A stretch of DNA of 64,000 nt from Beta vulgaris subsp. vulgaris (Eukaryota > Streptophyta > Magnoliopsida > Caryophyllales > Amaranthaceae), in contig NC_079208.1 of assembly GCF_026745355.1 (NCBI RefSeq), positions 19,497,330 to 19,561,329 of the forward strand. The letters run 5' to 3'. Shown here in pieces: positions 34,387-45,426 of this stretch; the stretch's first letter is position 1; the number at the start of each line of letters is the position of its first letter. Under the pieces are notes generated by a model that was not told the origin of the DNA, ran no database searches, and saw only the letters and a program-made list of their open reading frames with translations. The translations under genes and the position numbers were made by a program.

Positions 34387-35015
34387 TAGGGCTGGCAATG
34401 GGTCGGGTTGGGTCAAGATCAGGTTGGGTTGGCGGGTTGGCGGGTTGAAAATCCCTTGACCCAACTTGACCTGTTAACTTAAACGGGTTGAAATTTACAA
34501 CCCAACCCAACCTTATGATAAACGGGTCAACCTTCAGGTCGACCCGTTTAATTTTTTTTCGTGTTTTTTCTAGAAAAAAAAAATAAAAACAACATAATTT
34601 ATTTGCAAATAACAGTAGGCAGCAAATTAAAATTAAGTCATTACATAGCCATATGATAATATTGTTCAAAATCAACATAACTTTTGTTCAAATTTAACAC
34701 AAATGTTCAAAATTAACACCATTACAACTTCGTAAGAAATTGTTCAACCATAAGTGTAATGACTAAGTCATAATAAGCAAGAGCAGTATAGGACTCCAAA
34801 TATTTTTAGGGATCTTTTTGGCTTGTATTTTCATAAATGGGTTAGGTGGGTCAAAATCAGGTCGAAATTTTCAACCTGACCCAACCCATTTAATTAAACG
34901 GGTTGGGTCAGGTCGACCCATTTAATTAAACGGGTTCAAAATTTTGACCCAACCCATTATTAATGGGTTGGGTTCGGGTCGGGTTGGCGGGTTGGGTAAT
35001 ATTTTGCCAGCTCTA
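34387..35015. mobile_element. hAT MITE, 629 bp
   Basis: Termini TAGGGCTGGCAA and, reverse-complemented, TAGAGCTGGCAA. A perfect 8-bp target-site duplication GGCTCAAG lies at 34379-34386 and 35016-35023. Subterminal GGGTTGGG/AACGGGT words occur in both orientations. There is no transposase. The 8-bp duplication is diagnostic for hAT. Confidence 0.92.
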
Positions 35016-35195
35016 GGCTCAAGTGAAGGAGACCTGCCTGGTTTGTGTCCAAAGGAAAGGAGAAATATTTTTCAGAAGAAAATAACCCGACCTGCTCGGG
35101 TGTTAAAACCAACCTGCCCGGTTAATATGAGAAAAGAAGAATGAGGGGAAAAAAAGGCAGAGGTGTCAGTTTTATAAGTCATCTATCGTGCTAAT

Positions 35196-35820
35196 TAGGG
35201 GTGTCCATAAAAAATTAAAACTGAAAAATACTAAAAAATCAGTCTGAATGGATGGTTACCATACCGACGAAAAAAGGTTCTAACGGTACGGTTACCGACC
35301 CGATAAAATTAACGGTTATGATTTTTGAGTGAACGGTTAACCGAACTACCGAATTTTTTTTTCTCTATTTAATTATTCTGAAATGTTTTCAAATAATTAT
35401 ATTAATTCTAATATTTGTTGCTAAGTTAAAACAATTGGAGTAAGTATGTAATTACTTGTAAACTCTAATACTAATATAAACACTATAATTATGAAATGAT
35501 GTGAATTCTTAGTGTTAGTTATGCTTTCTAGTGGATTATTATCCACTTTATAATACATTTTATATTAGAGTGTATATAATGCTAAAATATATGCACACAA
35601 AAAATTTAAAATATATATGTACATTCAGTAAAACATAATAGTACAACTAAAATAACGGTTAGTGGTTAACCGAAAAAACGTACCGAAAAAATGGTTAACC
35701 GCTTAGGCGGTAACAGGTCTAAATGGTTATGGTTACCGTTCGCTAAAAGAGCGAAACGAAACTTCCGATTACCGAACCGAAATGTTATTTCGGGACCGTT
35801 ACCACCCATGAACAATCCTA
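35196..35820. mobile_element. Older hAT-like MITE, 625 bp
   Basis: Termini TAGGGGTGTCCAT and, reverse-complemented, TAGGATTGTTCATGGGTGG. Flanks GTGCTAAT (35188-35195) and GTTCTAAC (35821-35828) agree at 6 of 8 positions. The interior is rich in GGTTAACCG words. Open frames at 35666-35954 are artefacts. Confidence 0.7.
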
Positions 35821-36245
35821 GTTCTAACCCACGTGGGGTAGCAAGCAACCAGAGTTGGTTAATTGTGTTACTCGTGCGAGTCGACTTATTTTCCCTTGAA
35901 ACATTTTCGCCTTCAAAAACGACACGGGCGGGTCTACTTCACTTGCGAAAATAACCCGACCCGCCAGGTGCAAATCGGGAATTTGGTGCTATCAATTGTG
36001 CAGTCGGAAATCTTCTGACAGTTACTTTACAAGGCCATTAAGAATGGTGCTCCTACTAGTTAGTATAAGCCACCTAAAATCCTTATAAGTCAAAAGATGG
36101 CCCATTTCATGGAAGCAAATTCAACTTTGAGTGTTTCTAAATTTATATTGTTAAGACAATAAATGTGAAAATTATGTAAACTAAAATAAGAATTTAGGGA
36201 GAAAAAAAAGAGAAAATTTCTCATTCTAAAATGTATTATTTGGAA

Positions 36246-37779
36246 GGATTTTTTTGGTTAAAACACCCTTATGTTTGGTGATTTTTAAAACAATTGCCCT
36301 TTTTTTAAAATGAACCCCCAATCGTTTTATAAACATTTTAGTTGCACCCCCAAAACCTAACTTCTGTCAAATCCAGACGTTTGTGGGGCCCACCTATGCT
36401 ATTATATAACAACCACTTCATCCCCAAATCAGGATATTCCCTCTCTCACAACGGTCATTTTCCGACACCCCCAAATTGAAGCTGCCAATCCAAAATTTCA
36501 AACGAAAAATTGCAATTGCACTCTCAATTGACAATTCCTGACATACTTCAAATCAAGTAAGTGTTACATTCATTTCTAGGAATTAAATTTTGGGTAATTT
36601 TGCGATTCTAGGGTTTATTTGCTTATTTTAATTTGGGTTAATTGTTCATTTAAGGTTATGGCAACCAAATGCAATTGTCGACTTCCTGCTAAGATTTTGA
36701 GGTCATGGACGCATGACAATCCTGGGAGAAGTTTCTATGTCTGCAAATTCTCAGATGTTCATACTGGAAGAGAATGGTGTGCATTCTTTGGATGGGTTGA
36801 CCAGAATCAAGAGGAGTGGCAGAAGGTGGTCATTAATGAACTGGTGCTAGAGAAGTGGTTGTTGACACATGAAGTAACCTCTTATTGTTGCCATTTAACT
36901 CTATATGGAGATCACACCTTCCCTCATACAAATTTGACCCCCCGCATAAACAGATTTAGCATCAACCAATTTAAATTTACCACCCAAATCCACAACCAGC
37001 AGCAACAAATGAGTAGGATTACACCTAAAATATTTGAGCAACAACAAATCAACAATTACAAAATGGGGGTTGAACTACTTAAGTCAAGTGAGTTCAATAA
37101 TGACACAATTGTTAATTTTTAACCAAATGACAGTACAATTTAGAGTTGGGTTACCAACAACAAGCAAATTTCAAAGAATCATTTTTTAACATCAACAAGC
37201 AGTTAAAAAATTAGGGCTTCTAAGCACCATTACAGTAATCCAACAAACCCGCAATTAAAAAAATCTAAGTTAATGAAAATAAAGGTAATTTCACCCAAAG
37301 CACGGTGAATAACCTATTTTGCGAAACATGCTCTTGTTTTACCATCCATAAAAGTTTCCCTTTTCTGTCATTGCAGAATTCTCCATGATGACGAGAGGGA
37401 GAGAGAGAGAGAGTGTTGGATGAGAGAGATTGAAAGAGAAGATGAAAAGGTGTAGATGATGACAAGAGAGATATGCTGAATTTCTAACTGAAGCAAGTGA
37501 GAGAGATGAAATCAGAAACGAAGGAATTGAATGAGAGAGATGAAGAGGTTAGTTGAAGGGTTTTATTACCCAAGGATACAAATGTCATTTCACGCAATAT
37601 TTAAGAGGGAAAATGGAAAAAAGGGCCCCACAAACGTCTGGATTTGACGGAAGTTAGGTTTTGGGGGTGCAACCAAAATTTTTATAAAACGTTTGGGGGT
37701 TCAATTTTTTTTTTTTTTTTAAAAAAAGGGGGATTGTTTTAAAAATCACCAAACATAAGGGTGTTTTAACCAAAAATCC
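36246..37779. mobile_element. Mutator-like element (MULE) carrying a GRF zinc-finger ORF
   Basis: Terminal inverted repeats of roughly 150 bp begin GGATTTTTKGGTTAAAACACC. A perfect 9-bp duplication TATTTGGAA (36237-36245 and 37780-37788) is diagnostic for the Mutator superfamily. The body is 1534 bp and encodes no transposase. Its only plausible gene is the plus-strand GRF-type ORF at 36658-37122. Elements of this kind that carry host-derived domains are called Pack-MULEs. Confidence 0.92.
36658..37122 (+). CDS. GRF-type zinc-finger protein inside a MULE
   Basis: The frame is 154 codons. I choose ATG 36658 (MATKCNCRLPAK) over the upstream ATG at 36619 because the family starts shortly before the first cysteines. 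The N-terminal region has the GRF zinc-finger pattern (zf-GRF, PF06839): CNC near residues 5-7, a SWTHDNPGRSFYVC segment, then WCAFFGWVD, giving Cys/His-type zinc ligands plus the conserved NPGR-F and FF-W residues. GRF domains bind single-stranded nucleic acid in some DNA-repair proteins. In plants they are common in small proteins of unknown function, often inside transposons. The C-terminal half is Q/N-rich (IHNQQQQM) and lacks the coiled coil and membrane segment usual in plant relatives, so it may be truncated or lead into an intron. Function here is unknown, and expression is not shown. Confidence 0.65.
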   Translation: MATKCNCRLPAKILRSWTHDNPGRSFYVCKFSDVHTGREWCAFFGWVDQNQEEWQKVVINELVLEKWLLTHEVTSYCCHLTLYGDHTFPHTNLTPRINRFSINQFKFTTQIHNQQQQMSRITPKIFEQQQINNYKMGVELLKSSEFNNDTIVNF

Positions 37780-37788
37780 TATTTGGAA

Positions 37789-38179
37789 TTATAACTTACA
37801 GAAGTTATGAGCAGCTATTTTGTAAACAGAAAATGATAAAATGGAAGCAGTAGCTTGTAACTAACTCTCTAACCCGCTTATAAGCGTGACGTTGATATCA
37901 TAACCCCAACCTTGCATGACCTGTCACACCTTAGCTTTACATAACATTAATTATTGCATAGCGTCTCATGCATCCTTAGAGGGTCTTAGCTTACATTATT
38001 GCATCATTATGTGCATTATTATCTGAGTTGTTTGCACCTATATGCTAACATCTTCTCTTGCAGGTAATCATATATTTTGTAGTTATTGTCTTGCAGACTA
38101 ACTATATTTTGTAGAAACCGACTATATATAGCTATTGTCTTAGCTATATTTATTACTACTCATGGAATTCATCTACTAT
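37789..38179. other. No gene seen
   Basis: AT-rich DNA with GCATAGCGTCTCATGCATCC and TTATTGCATCATTATGTGC words. I see no ORF, repeat terminus or RNA gene. Confidence 0.5.
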
Positions 38180-39150
38180 AAGTAATTATTACTCATGGAT
38201 ATCATTATTTTTATCTTTTATATCATTTTTCAGTAAACTTACATCATATCATTATAAAACTATTTTATGTCATTATTGGCGTATTTCATATCATTTTGGA
38301 GCAGCCTCATGCCAATTTTTTTAAAATTTTTGCATGTGATTTATAAAACTCTTTCATGTCAGCAATACTGACTTTTATGTGTTTTGTCAGCAAACTTGTA
38401 TCATTTATTTTGAAGTTACTTGATATCATTTTCCCTATTTCATCATTATTTGCCAACTCTATGTATACCTTTTTTTTTTGAGGGGAACTCTATGTATACC
38501 TTGTTATTAGTACACAAGTTGATTAAAAGAATAATATCATTATAACTCAATTTTAAGTTATTTTTCAGCAAACTTGTATAATTTTTCCCTATTTCATTAT
38601 TATTTTTCAACTCTTTATATACTTTATCATCATTACTACACAAACTAATATCTATAAGAGAATTAATGTCATTATTACTCACCTTTATGTCATTTTTTTA
38701 GCAAACTTATATCATTTTCCCAAATGTTATTATAATTTGTTAATTCTTTATATAGAAGTATATCATTATTACTCATATTTGTGTCAGTTTTACTCATTTT
38801 TATGTCATTATTCAACAAACTTGTATCATTTTCCCATTTTTTTTTATTTTTTAACTCTTAATATACCGTATAATTATTAACAGAAACTGATATCATTAAA
38901 TTTCAGCTTTATGTCATTATTCAGCAAACTTGTATCATTTCCTTCTATTGTTATTATTTTTCAATCTTTTGTATAACTTCCATTATAAACAAGAAAATGG
39001 ATATCATTGTTTCTAATTTTATGTCATGTTTTCAGCAATATTATTTTCAATTATCATAACCACTCAAAATAATAGCATTTATCAGAAAAAAGATATCATT
39101 ATTTATCAATTTCATATTAATATTCACCAAACATGTATCATTATTAACAT
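38180..39150 (+). repeat. TATCATT/TGTCATT-rich imperfect tandem array, ~110-bp period
   Basis: The anchor CAGCAAACTTGTATCATT (with variants) recurs near 38388, 38566, 38700, 38813, 38923, 39031 and 39123. Spacing shortens from about 178 to about 92 bp. Between anchors are many TATCATTATT and TTATGTCATT words. It is non-coding and precedes a C-rich leader-like stretch (39170-39330). Confidence 0.7.
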
Positions 39151-40027
39151 ACAGTCACTATCTTTCTCCTCCCCCTCAAAACACCTTCACCCATCCACCA
39201 TCTCGTTCCTCTCACCCTTCTGCCGCACCAAACCACCACACCACTACATCACCTGCCATCGTTTGTGAAAGATCACAACGAGTGAGCAGCAACGACCATC
39301 AAACACCAGCAACCAGCGAGCACCACCGCACAACGCCTTTGGCTCGTTTTCGATTTTCTCCCTAGTTCTTATCTCCTTCTCCTTCTCCTTCAATGACTCA
39401 AATCTCTGCAAAAAAGCGCCTACCGTGGTGGTACTTTCAAGTCGATGACCTCCACTAACAAATCTCGAAAAGCAGGTTCAATTACGGTCGATTTCATTAA
39501 TTTTACGAACAAATCTTGAAAAATGTGGTTATATTTCGTTCAATTTGTGATCAAATTCCTTCGATTTCCAAGAACAAATCTCAAAAGTGGCAAGAACCCT
39601 AGGTTTTCCAAATTTACCCCAAACACAATGACTCTTGGAGACTCGAATCGATGTAATTATATGGTATGTTTGGTGCCGTTAATGGAGGATTCACATGCTT
39701 AATTGCAGTTCTTAGCTTGATCATCGACGATTGAATTTGGCATTGGTGATATTTGTTAGCTAAGTTCAAGCTTGAAACTTTTACAGAGAAACGAAATTAA
39801 AGAAGGTGGAGAGAAATAAAAAGAGATTTGTAATTTTATATTGAAGTTTATTTCACACGTGTGAGATAACTGTCATACCATAAGCTATGGTGTAACACTT
39901 ACCCTCAAGAATTTTATTACAAATATAAATCTATGAATTAATGTCATAAACTTGACTTGCAAAGCTTTTGAATATGTAATAATTCTGACTGATAGATGTA
40001 CATTAGTGTGTCGAACTATATGCAACT
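39151..40027. repeat. Non-coding repeat related to 6600-6940
   Basis: It contains CACC-rich leader-like DNA (39170-39330), repeats of GAACAAATCTTGAAAA/GAACAAATCTCAAAAG, and a palindrome-like ACCATAAGCTATGGT at 39874-39888, matching in order the segment 6600-6940. It is probably one end of a transposable element. No ORF is credible. Confidence 0.35.
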
Positions 40028-42135
40028 TTACAAGTTTTGTTTCTTTTTAAGGGAAATGCAAGGTAGAATTACTCCGAAGACAAATTGTACAAAAGTACCA
40101 TAGGACGCCATATCCCAAGGAACGTGGTTTTCCCAATTTAGTTCAGCCCCAAAAGAGACTAGCTTCGCAAAGTGATGAGCAACATAATTTCTATCATGTT
40201 CTACATGTGACCACACAATAGACTTAAAGAAAGCAAAAGAAGAAAAAATGTCATGGATAATAATGTCTAGCTCAAAAAGAAAAGTTTCATTCTTGGAAAG
40301 ACGATTAATCACAACATGCATTGGAAATCCGATTCCATTATGACCTCTTGGAACCCATTTCTCTTATTGAAATGCACCGCCATTATAATGGCTTTTGCCT
40401 CCGCAATTTCAAGAGTACAATGAGTTACTTGGCGAGAGGCTACAACCAAAACACCTCCATCTAAACTACGAGGAATAACACCCAAACCCATCCATCCACC
40501 ACCAATGAAGCATCCACGTTTAGTTTATAAACGCCAACATGAGGTGCAAGCCAATGACGAGGGTTGGAAGCATTTTGAGTCATTCTTGCATGAAAGATTC
40601 GTCCCGCATATTTGCCATAATCCTTAACCAATCTCGCGCCACGATCCAATATGACCTTATGTGGGGTGGTCGTGCTGTTAAACACCATGAAATTCCTTTC
40701 CCCTCATATGTACCATGCTAGGAATACCCCTTTTTATTTTTAACTTTGTTATCAATCCCACACCAGCTCAACAACAAATAGCACATGTATGGAGCTGAAT
40801 ATAAGTCGCACATAACTTCACAACCACTTTCTGCCAATATGTCCACAAACAGAGAGAACCCAAAAGTTGCTTGTGTAAGTTTCTCAGATTCTTCATGTCA
40901 TCATAAATCATCACCAATGATATGTCTTTGCTTAAGTAGAGCTCGAACGGTAAGAGAGTTAGTGCATAGGCGCCATAGAAAATGACATACCTTTTAACTA
41001 GCTTCCGAACTCAAGATATCTACCCAAGCTTGGTGGAAAATGTCAAGGTTGCCTCCTTTGCCAAGCATATATGTAGTCTTTAGATCACCATTACTAAGAG
41101 GTATAGCAAGGATACACATAATATCACGCTCATTAAAATTGATTCAAAGACATCTACCATCTATTCCATGCGCTCAGATTCCATCAAATCACTCACCCTA
41201 GTGTAATAAGTGGTTGCCCACTAGTACCAAATCATCCATTTTCATCCACTACCCAGGGATCCTCCAACACATTAATTTGCGAAGCGTTCCAAACTCTCCA
41301 TACAACACCCTCTTTAAGCAAAGATTTGAAACTCCATATACTCCTTCACGAGTAACTGCTTGAGTACCTGAGAAAGGAATTCAAAAAATCACAATTCGAA
41401 AAATGTTTGGCCTCCATGACTCGACAAAAGAGAGAAGTTGGCTCACAAATCAAGCGCAAAGCTTCTCGAGTGAAAAAGGCATCATTGAACACTTTGAGAT
41501 CCTTAAAACCCATCCTACCAAGACACTTCAAAGAGCACATGGCATCCCAAATTCTACAATGATTTGTTCGTTGGACATCAGAATAGCCCCACGAAAATCT
41601 TACCATAGCCGAGTGATTTTTTCGAATAATCATACTTGGAAACTTCTAGATACCCCTAAGATATGTTGGAATGGCTTGGATTATTTTTTCGCTGTAGACA
41701 AAGATTTATCCTTCTATCCTTGGAGTTTCTTCAATATTCTATCATCAGAGAGTCAAAGATAACTTTTTTAGACCTACCAGAGATATAGGAGATACCATGG
41801 TACTTCTCGTGCTTATCAACCTAAAGCATATTCAAAATCTTACCATATCCGAGTGATTTTTTCGAATAGTCATACTTGGAAACTTCTAGATACCTATAAG
41901 ATATGTTGGAATGGCTTAGATTACATACTTAAAAAGAATTTCTTTCTTCGTTATAGACAAAGATTTCTCCTTCCATCCTTGGAGTTTCTTCAATATTCTA
42001 TCATCATAGAGTCAAAAATAGCTTTTTTAGACCTACCAGAGATATAGGAGATACCAAGGTACTTCTCGTGCTTATCAACCTGAAGCATATTCAAAATACT
42101 TGTCAATGTTTCTCTTTGAGCAATGGTAACTCCTT
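40028..42135 (-). pseudogene. Old L1-type LINE fragment: RT thumb to RNase H
   Basis: Minus-strand frames give, 5' to 3': RT end (KHEKYLGISYISGRSKK), thumb and connector (41633-41346, with FSWGYSD, CLGRMGFKDLKVFNDA), zf-RVT-type sequence (around 41340-41200, EGVVWRVWNA), and an RNase H fold spread over three frames (40688-40028). Residues matching the RNase H catalytic set are visible: D in KLNVDAS, E in IAEAKAIIM, D in MESDFQ and D in VEHDRNYVAH. Frameshifts separate the parts. It lacks endonuclease and ORF1 and is 5'-truncated, as old LINE copies usually are. It differs from the L1 at 45378-51889. Confidence 0.8.
41598..42097 (-). repeat. ~240-bp tandem duplication within the LINE fragment
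   Basis: The stretch starting AAAATCTTACCATAGCCGAG at 41594 recurs at 41834 with few changes and ends around 42097. The second unit is about 20 bp longer because of ATACTTAAAAAGAATTTC near 41930. Both units encode the same RT-thumb segment. Confidence 0.8.
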
Positions 42136-42361
42136 TGTGGAATGAGACTTACGACTTTTTATAATTAATTTTTTCCTTCCTCGTTCTCACATTCTTTTGA
42201 TCTCTCTTTTCGAGGGGTGGATTTGAGACTCAAACTCCATCCTAATTTTTCATATTTATCTTGTTCTAGAACAACATGACAATCATTCTCGAAGTGGCCC
42301 GTAACTCTGCAAGAAAGCGAAAAAAAAAAAGCAAGCTTTCGTAAGCAAAATCCATATGTAT
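42136..42361. other. No gene seen
   Basis: Possibly further decayed LINE sequence, with no recognisable domain. It ends with TGTAT, the left duplication of the next element. Confidence 0.4.
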
Positions 42362-45077
42362 TGTAATATCCCGAAAATTTAAGCTTGTTTAACGTTAATA
42401 AAAAGCTAAGTAATTTGTTTAAAACTTATTTTTAAGATATAGTATGAATTATTTACTCCTTTTATTTATTTAAATCAAGTTTGAAATAAACAAACTAAGT
42501 TAATTTAGTTATAGATTAAAAGAAAGTAGGAAAATTCACTATCTTAGTATTAGTAAAAGAATTAGAAAATTTCTAAAAAAGGAAATTCACCATCCACACA
42601 ATCCATCTTCTTCCTCAAGCTCCATGACCTTGCTCCCCAAGGCTTCTAGAACTCCTTGCTCCCCAAGTATACTTCACCATTAATCCACCATTATTTTAAT
42701 TGAGCTTTGTTCCTAAAATTACTATAAATAGTATGCTGATTTCACTATTCATCCCCACCCAAAAATCTGAAATTTACACAACCTTTAAACACACATCTTC
42801 CACCATTTTCCGGCCACTCTCCGACCACCACCACCTGTCGGCCGCCCTCACTGCGCGCCAGACTCGCACCACCAGCCAGCCACCCGCCAGCACCACCACC
42901 TCCTTCTCCCTCCCCCACGCTGCACCCCTCCTCTTTGCCCTCCTCTCTTTCTCGCTGCTCCCCTCCCCCGACTTCTCTCTCCTCCTCGGCCCACCTGGGC
43001 TGCTGCCACCTGACACGCCGCCACCCTGCTGGCCATCACGCTGCATCCTTCCCGCCGTAGCTCAGACCGACGACACCCCTCCTTGTTGTCCCTCTTGGTG
43101 TCTTCTCTTTATTTTACCCAGTGAGTTTTACTCCTTTCCCTCCTATTTTGGTTTGAAAAGATATTATCACTAATAAGTCATTAGTTGGGCTTAAGTAAAC
43201 ATTACCTACTTGTTTAAATTACTTCTTGGGCTGAATTTACAATGTAGTAATTATTTTGGACTAAATCAAAAGATTAAGTATGATGTTGCTCTAATAGTGT
43301 TGATGTTATGATCTAACCATTTACTTATTTATACTATAGTATATCATATAATAACCCAATTCAAGTATATATATTTATGACTTAAATTTAAGTATTATAA
43401 AGTAATATTAACTAAGAATACTTGGATTATATAAGTATAGTGTTAGCTAGTAAGCTTCTTAAAAATGAGTACTTGTAGTTCCACTTTTTAGCTTAATGAA
43501 TGTATCCCACCATTTAAGTTGTAAATTAAATAAGTCACTTATACATGGGTATCAATTAGTATGAAATATCTCTAGTACAAGTTAGAGTGGAATAACTAGT
43601 TACTATTAAAAGTCTAAGTAAAGTATGAAAGTTCTATAATTATACCTTCAAGTCATTAAACATGAATTTTCATGAATCTTATAAGTAGTGCTTGTTACTA
43701 AATAAATAGTTTTACTTTTACATAAGTTAGTGACCAAGTTAGTAAAGTCAAGAATTATAGTTTAGGTAATAAATGATGGGGTTACATAATTAATTTCAAA
43801 AACTCACTATTAAGTTATATTAAAGTACTTCCTATAATGGGCACATGATGGAAATGGATCGTAGAGTTTAAATCTAGAATAAAATATTAATAAGTCGTCT
43901 TTATTAATCCTTGAATAGATTAGAAAGGAAAAGGGATATTACAAGCCTCACCCGGCTATCAAGTATAATAATCGCGACTCGAGGTAACGTCTACTGCTAA
44001 CACCCGCACTCCCCTTCCAACTACGTTTTATGACGCTTTTACATAATATTTTGATGATAGTGTTTATGGATTGCGGGATATGAGATGTTTTGCTAAATGA
44101 TGTTTATGATGATAAATTGGTTTTTCATGATGATTAAAAGATGTTTTATGACGTAAATATAAAAATGACGAAACATGATAAATGAAAGTGAAAGATGGTT
44201 TATGGCAGTACAATGTTCTCTGGGCCGTGCACGTGTCATTCTGTTATATGGCGGCAACGCCACCTTCTGATGGGGGACAACGTCCTCGGTGGTACCCGCA
44301 TTATGTTTGGCATTATATGCCACCTTCTGATGGGGGACAAAGGTCCTCGGTGGCTTTACCTTATGTTATTATGTTTGGCATTATATGCCACCTTCTGTTG
44401 GGGGACAAAGGTCCTCGGTGGCTTTGCCTTATGTTTGGCATTATATGCCACCTTCTGATGGGGGACAAAGGTCCTCGGTGGCTTTGCCTTATGTTATGAT
44501 GGCTTTATGCCACCTTCTGATGGGGGACATATGTCCTCGGTGGCTTAGCCTTCTGTTGTACTCGCCGAATAACCAAAAGAAGATTTCTGATAATTAATAT
44601 TATATAATGATGAATTACAATACGTATTCTTTCTTTTAAATTCCTGATATGAATTACGAAATGGTTTAACTATATTCTCCCCTCTCTGTTTGCAAATAAA
44701 ATGAGTTGAAATGAACTTACGCTGTTAGAGTAGTATGTTACTGGGCCTCGGCTCATGACGTTTTGTTTTCTGTTTTAGGTACCGATGGGGATGACGGAAT
44801 GGCTTAGCAGTGAGAAATTGATATTAGAATGACTCAAACACTTATAGTTTTTGTAACCTAAGTAGTTAGTTAGTTAATTAACATTAACGTTGTTCTACTT
44901 TAATATAATATAGTACGTTTAAGTTTCCATGTTACTATATGTTTATGTAAGTATGTTGCCTTGTATTTTCCTAATGGAAAGTACGGCAGTAACGCACCGA
45001 CCAAAGGCTAGGACTTCCGCTGCTAATAATCAAGATTAATTAACCTAATAAAGATGCTTAGAGGTCGGGGCGTTACA
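42362..45077 (+). mobile_element. Solo LTR, 2.7 kb, Tekay-type
   Basis: Starts TGTAATATCC and ends GGGGCGTTACA. A perfect 5-bp duplication TGTAT lies at 42357-42361 and 45078-45082, with no internal region. It carries CTTCCGCTG about 60 bp from the end (45014-45022) and a hairpin minisatellite (44260-44545). The C-rich leader (42780-43100) gives chance ORFs on both strands. A solo LTR is the usual product of unequal recombination between two LTRs. Confidence 0.9.
44260..44545 (+). repeat. Hairpin minisatellite in the solo LTR, five units
   Basis: Units of 60-68 bp start with CCACC at 44260, 44320, 44388, 44448 and 44510. Each holds CCACCTTCTGATGGGGGAC, a variable loop, then GTCCTCGGTGG. The arms are constant, while the loop varies (AAC, AAAG, ATAT). 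Translated frames give a spurious repeat protein. Confidence 0.88.
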
Positions 45078-45082
45078 TGTAT

Positions 45083-45360
45083 CTTCTTCCACATCTTACC
45101 TTTCATATTCCAAAAGTTCCTTTGACATAAGGTATGTTCCTTCCAAAAGTTTCAGATTTTAGATTGAAGAATTAAATAAGTGTTATTGTTAACTAAAAAG
45201 ATTAACAATATGATAAAAGACTTGACTACATTAGGAACGATAGAAATTTGGTGGCTCTTTCAAACTGGATAACTAATCCACAAACAAAATTGTTGAAGGA
45301 CTTCGATATGTGTGCAAAAATAAAAAGGAGAAACCTAGAGAAATAGGTTGTACAGAGTTA
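45083..45360. other. No gene seen
   Basis: AT-rich sequence between the solo LTR and the LINE. It may be the continuation of the copia fragment at 51907-52135, because the LINE lies between them. Confidence 0.35.
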
Positions 45361-45426
45361 ACCTAGTATTAGTGAATTTTTTTTTTTTTTTTTTTGGTAC
45401 CGGAAAGAAAAACTAGGAACAGGCCC

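Larger units (their letters stand above)
33961..36236 (+). repeat. Degenerate Athila/Tat-like non-coding repeat, host of two MITEs
   Basis: Outside the two MITEs, the sequence at 33961-34386, 35016-35195 and 35821-36236 is non-coding. The GGGCTCAAG, GACCTGCCTGG and ACCTGCCCGGTT words resemble 3500-3740. Excising the 34387-35015 element reunites a repeat unit across a perfect 8-bp duplication. No genes were found. Confidence 0.4.

Noticed and set aside
42700..43173. 157-aa Pro/Ser-rich frame and antisense Gly/Arg-rich frames
   Set aside because: Located in the C-rich leader of a solo LTR with a perfect target duplication. The frames overlap on both strands.
44182..44597. Plus-strand frames encoding a PSDGGQRSSVALPYV-type repeat protein
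   Set aside because: They are translations of the hairpin minisatellite within an LTR. All three frames stay open across the repeat, and no start context or homologue is evident.
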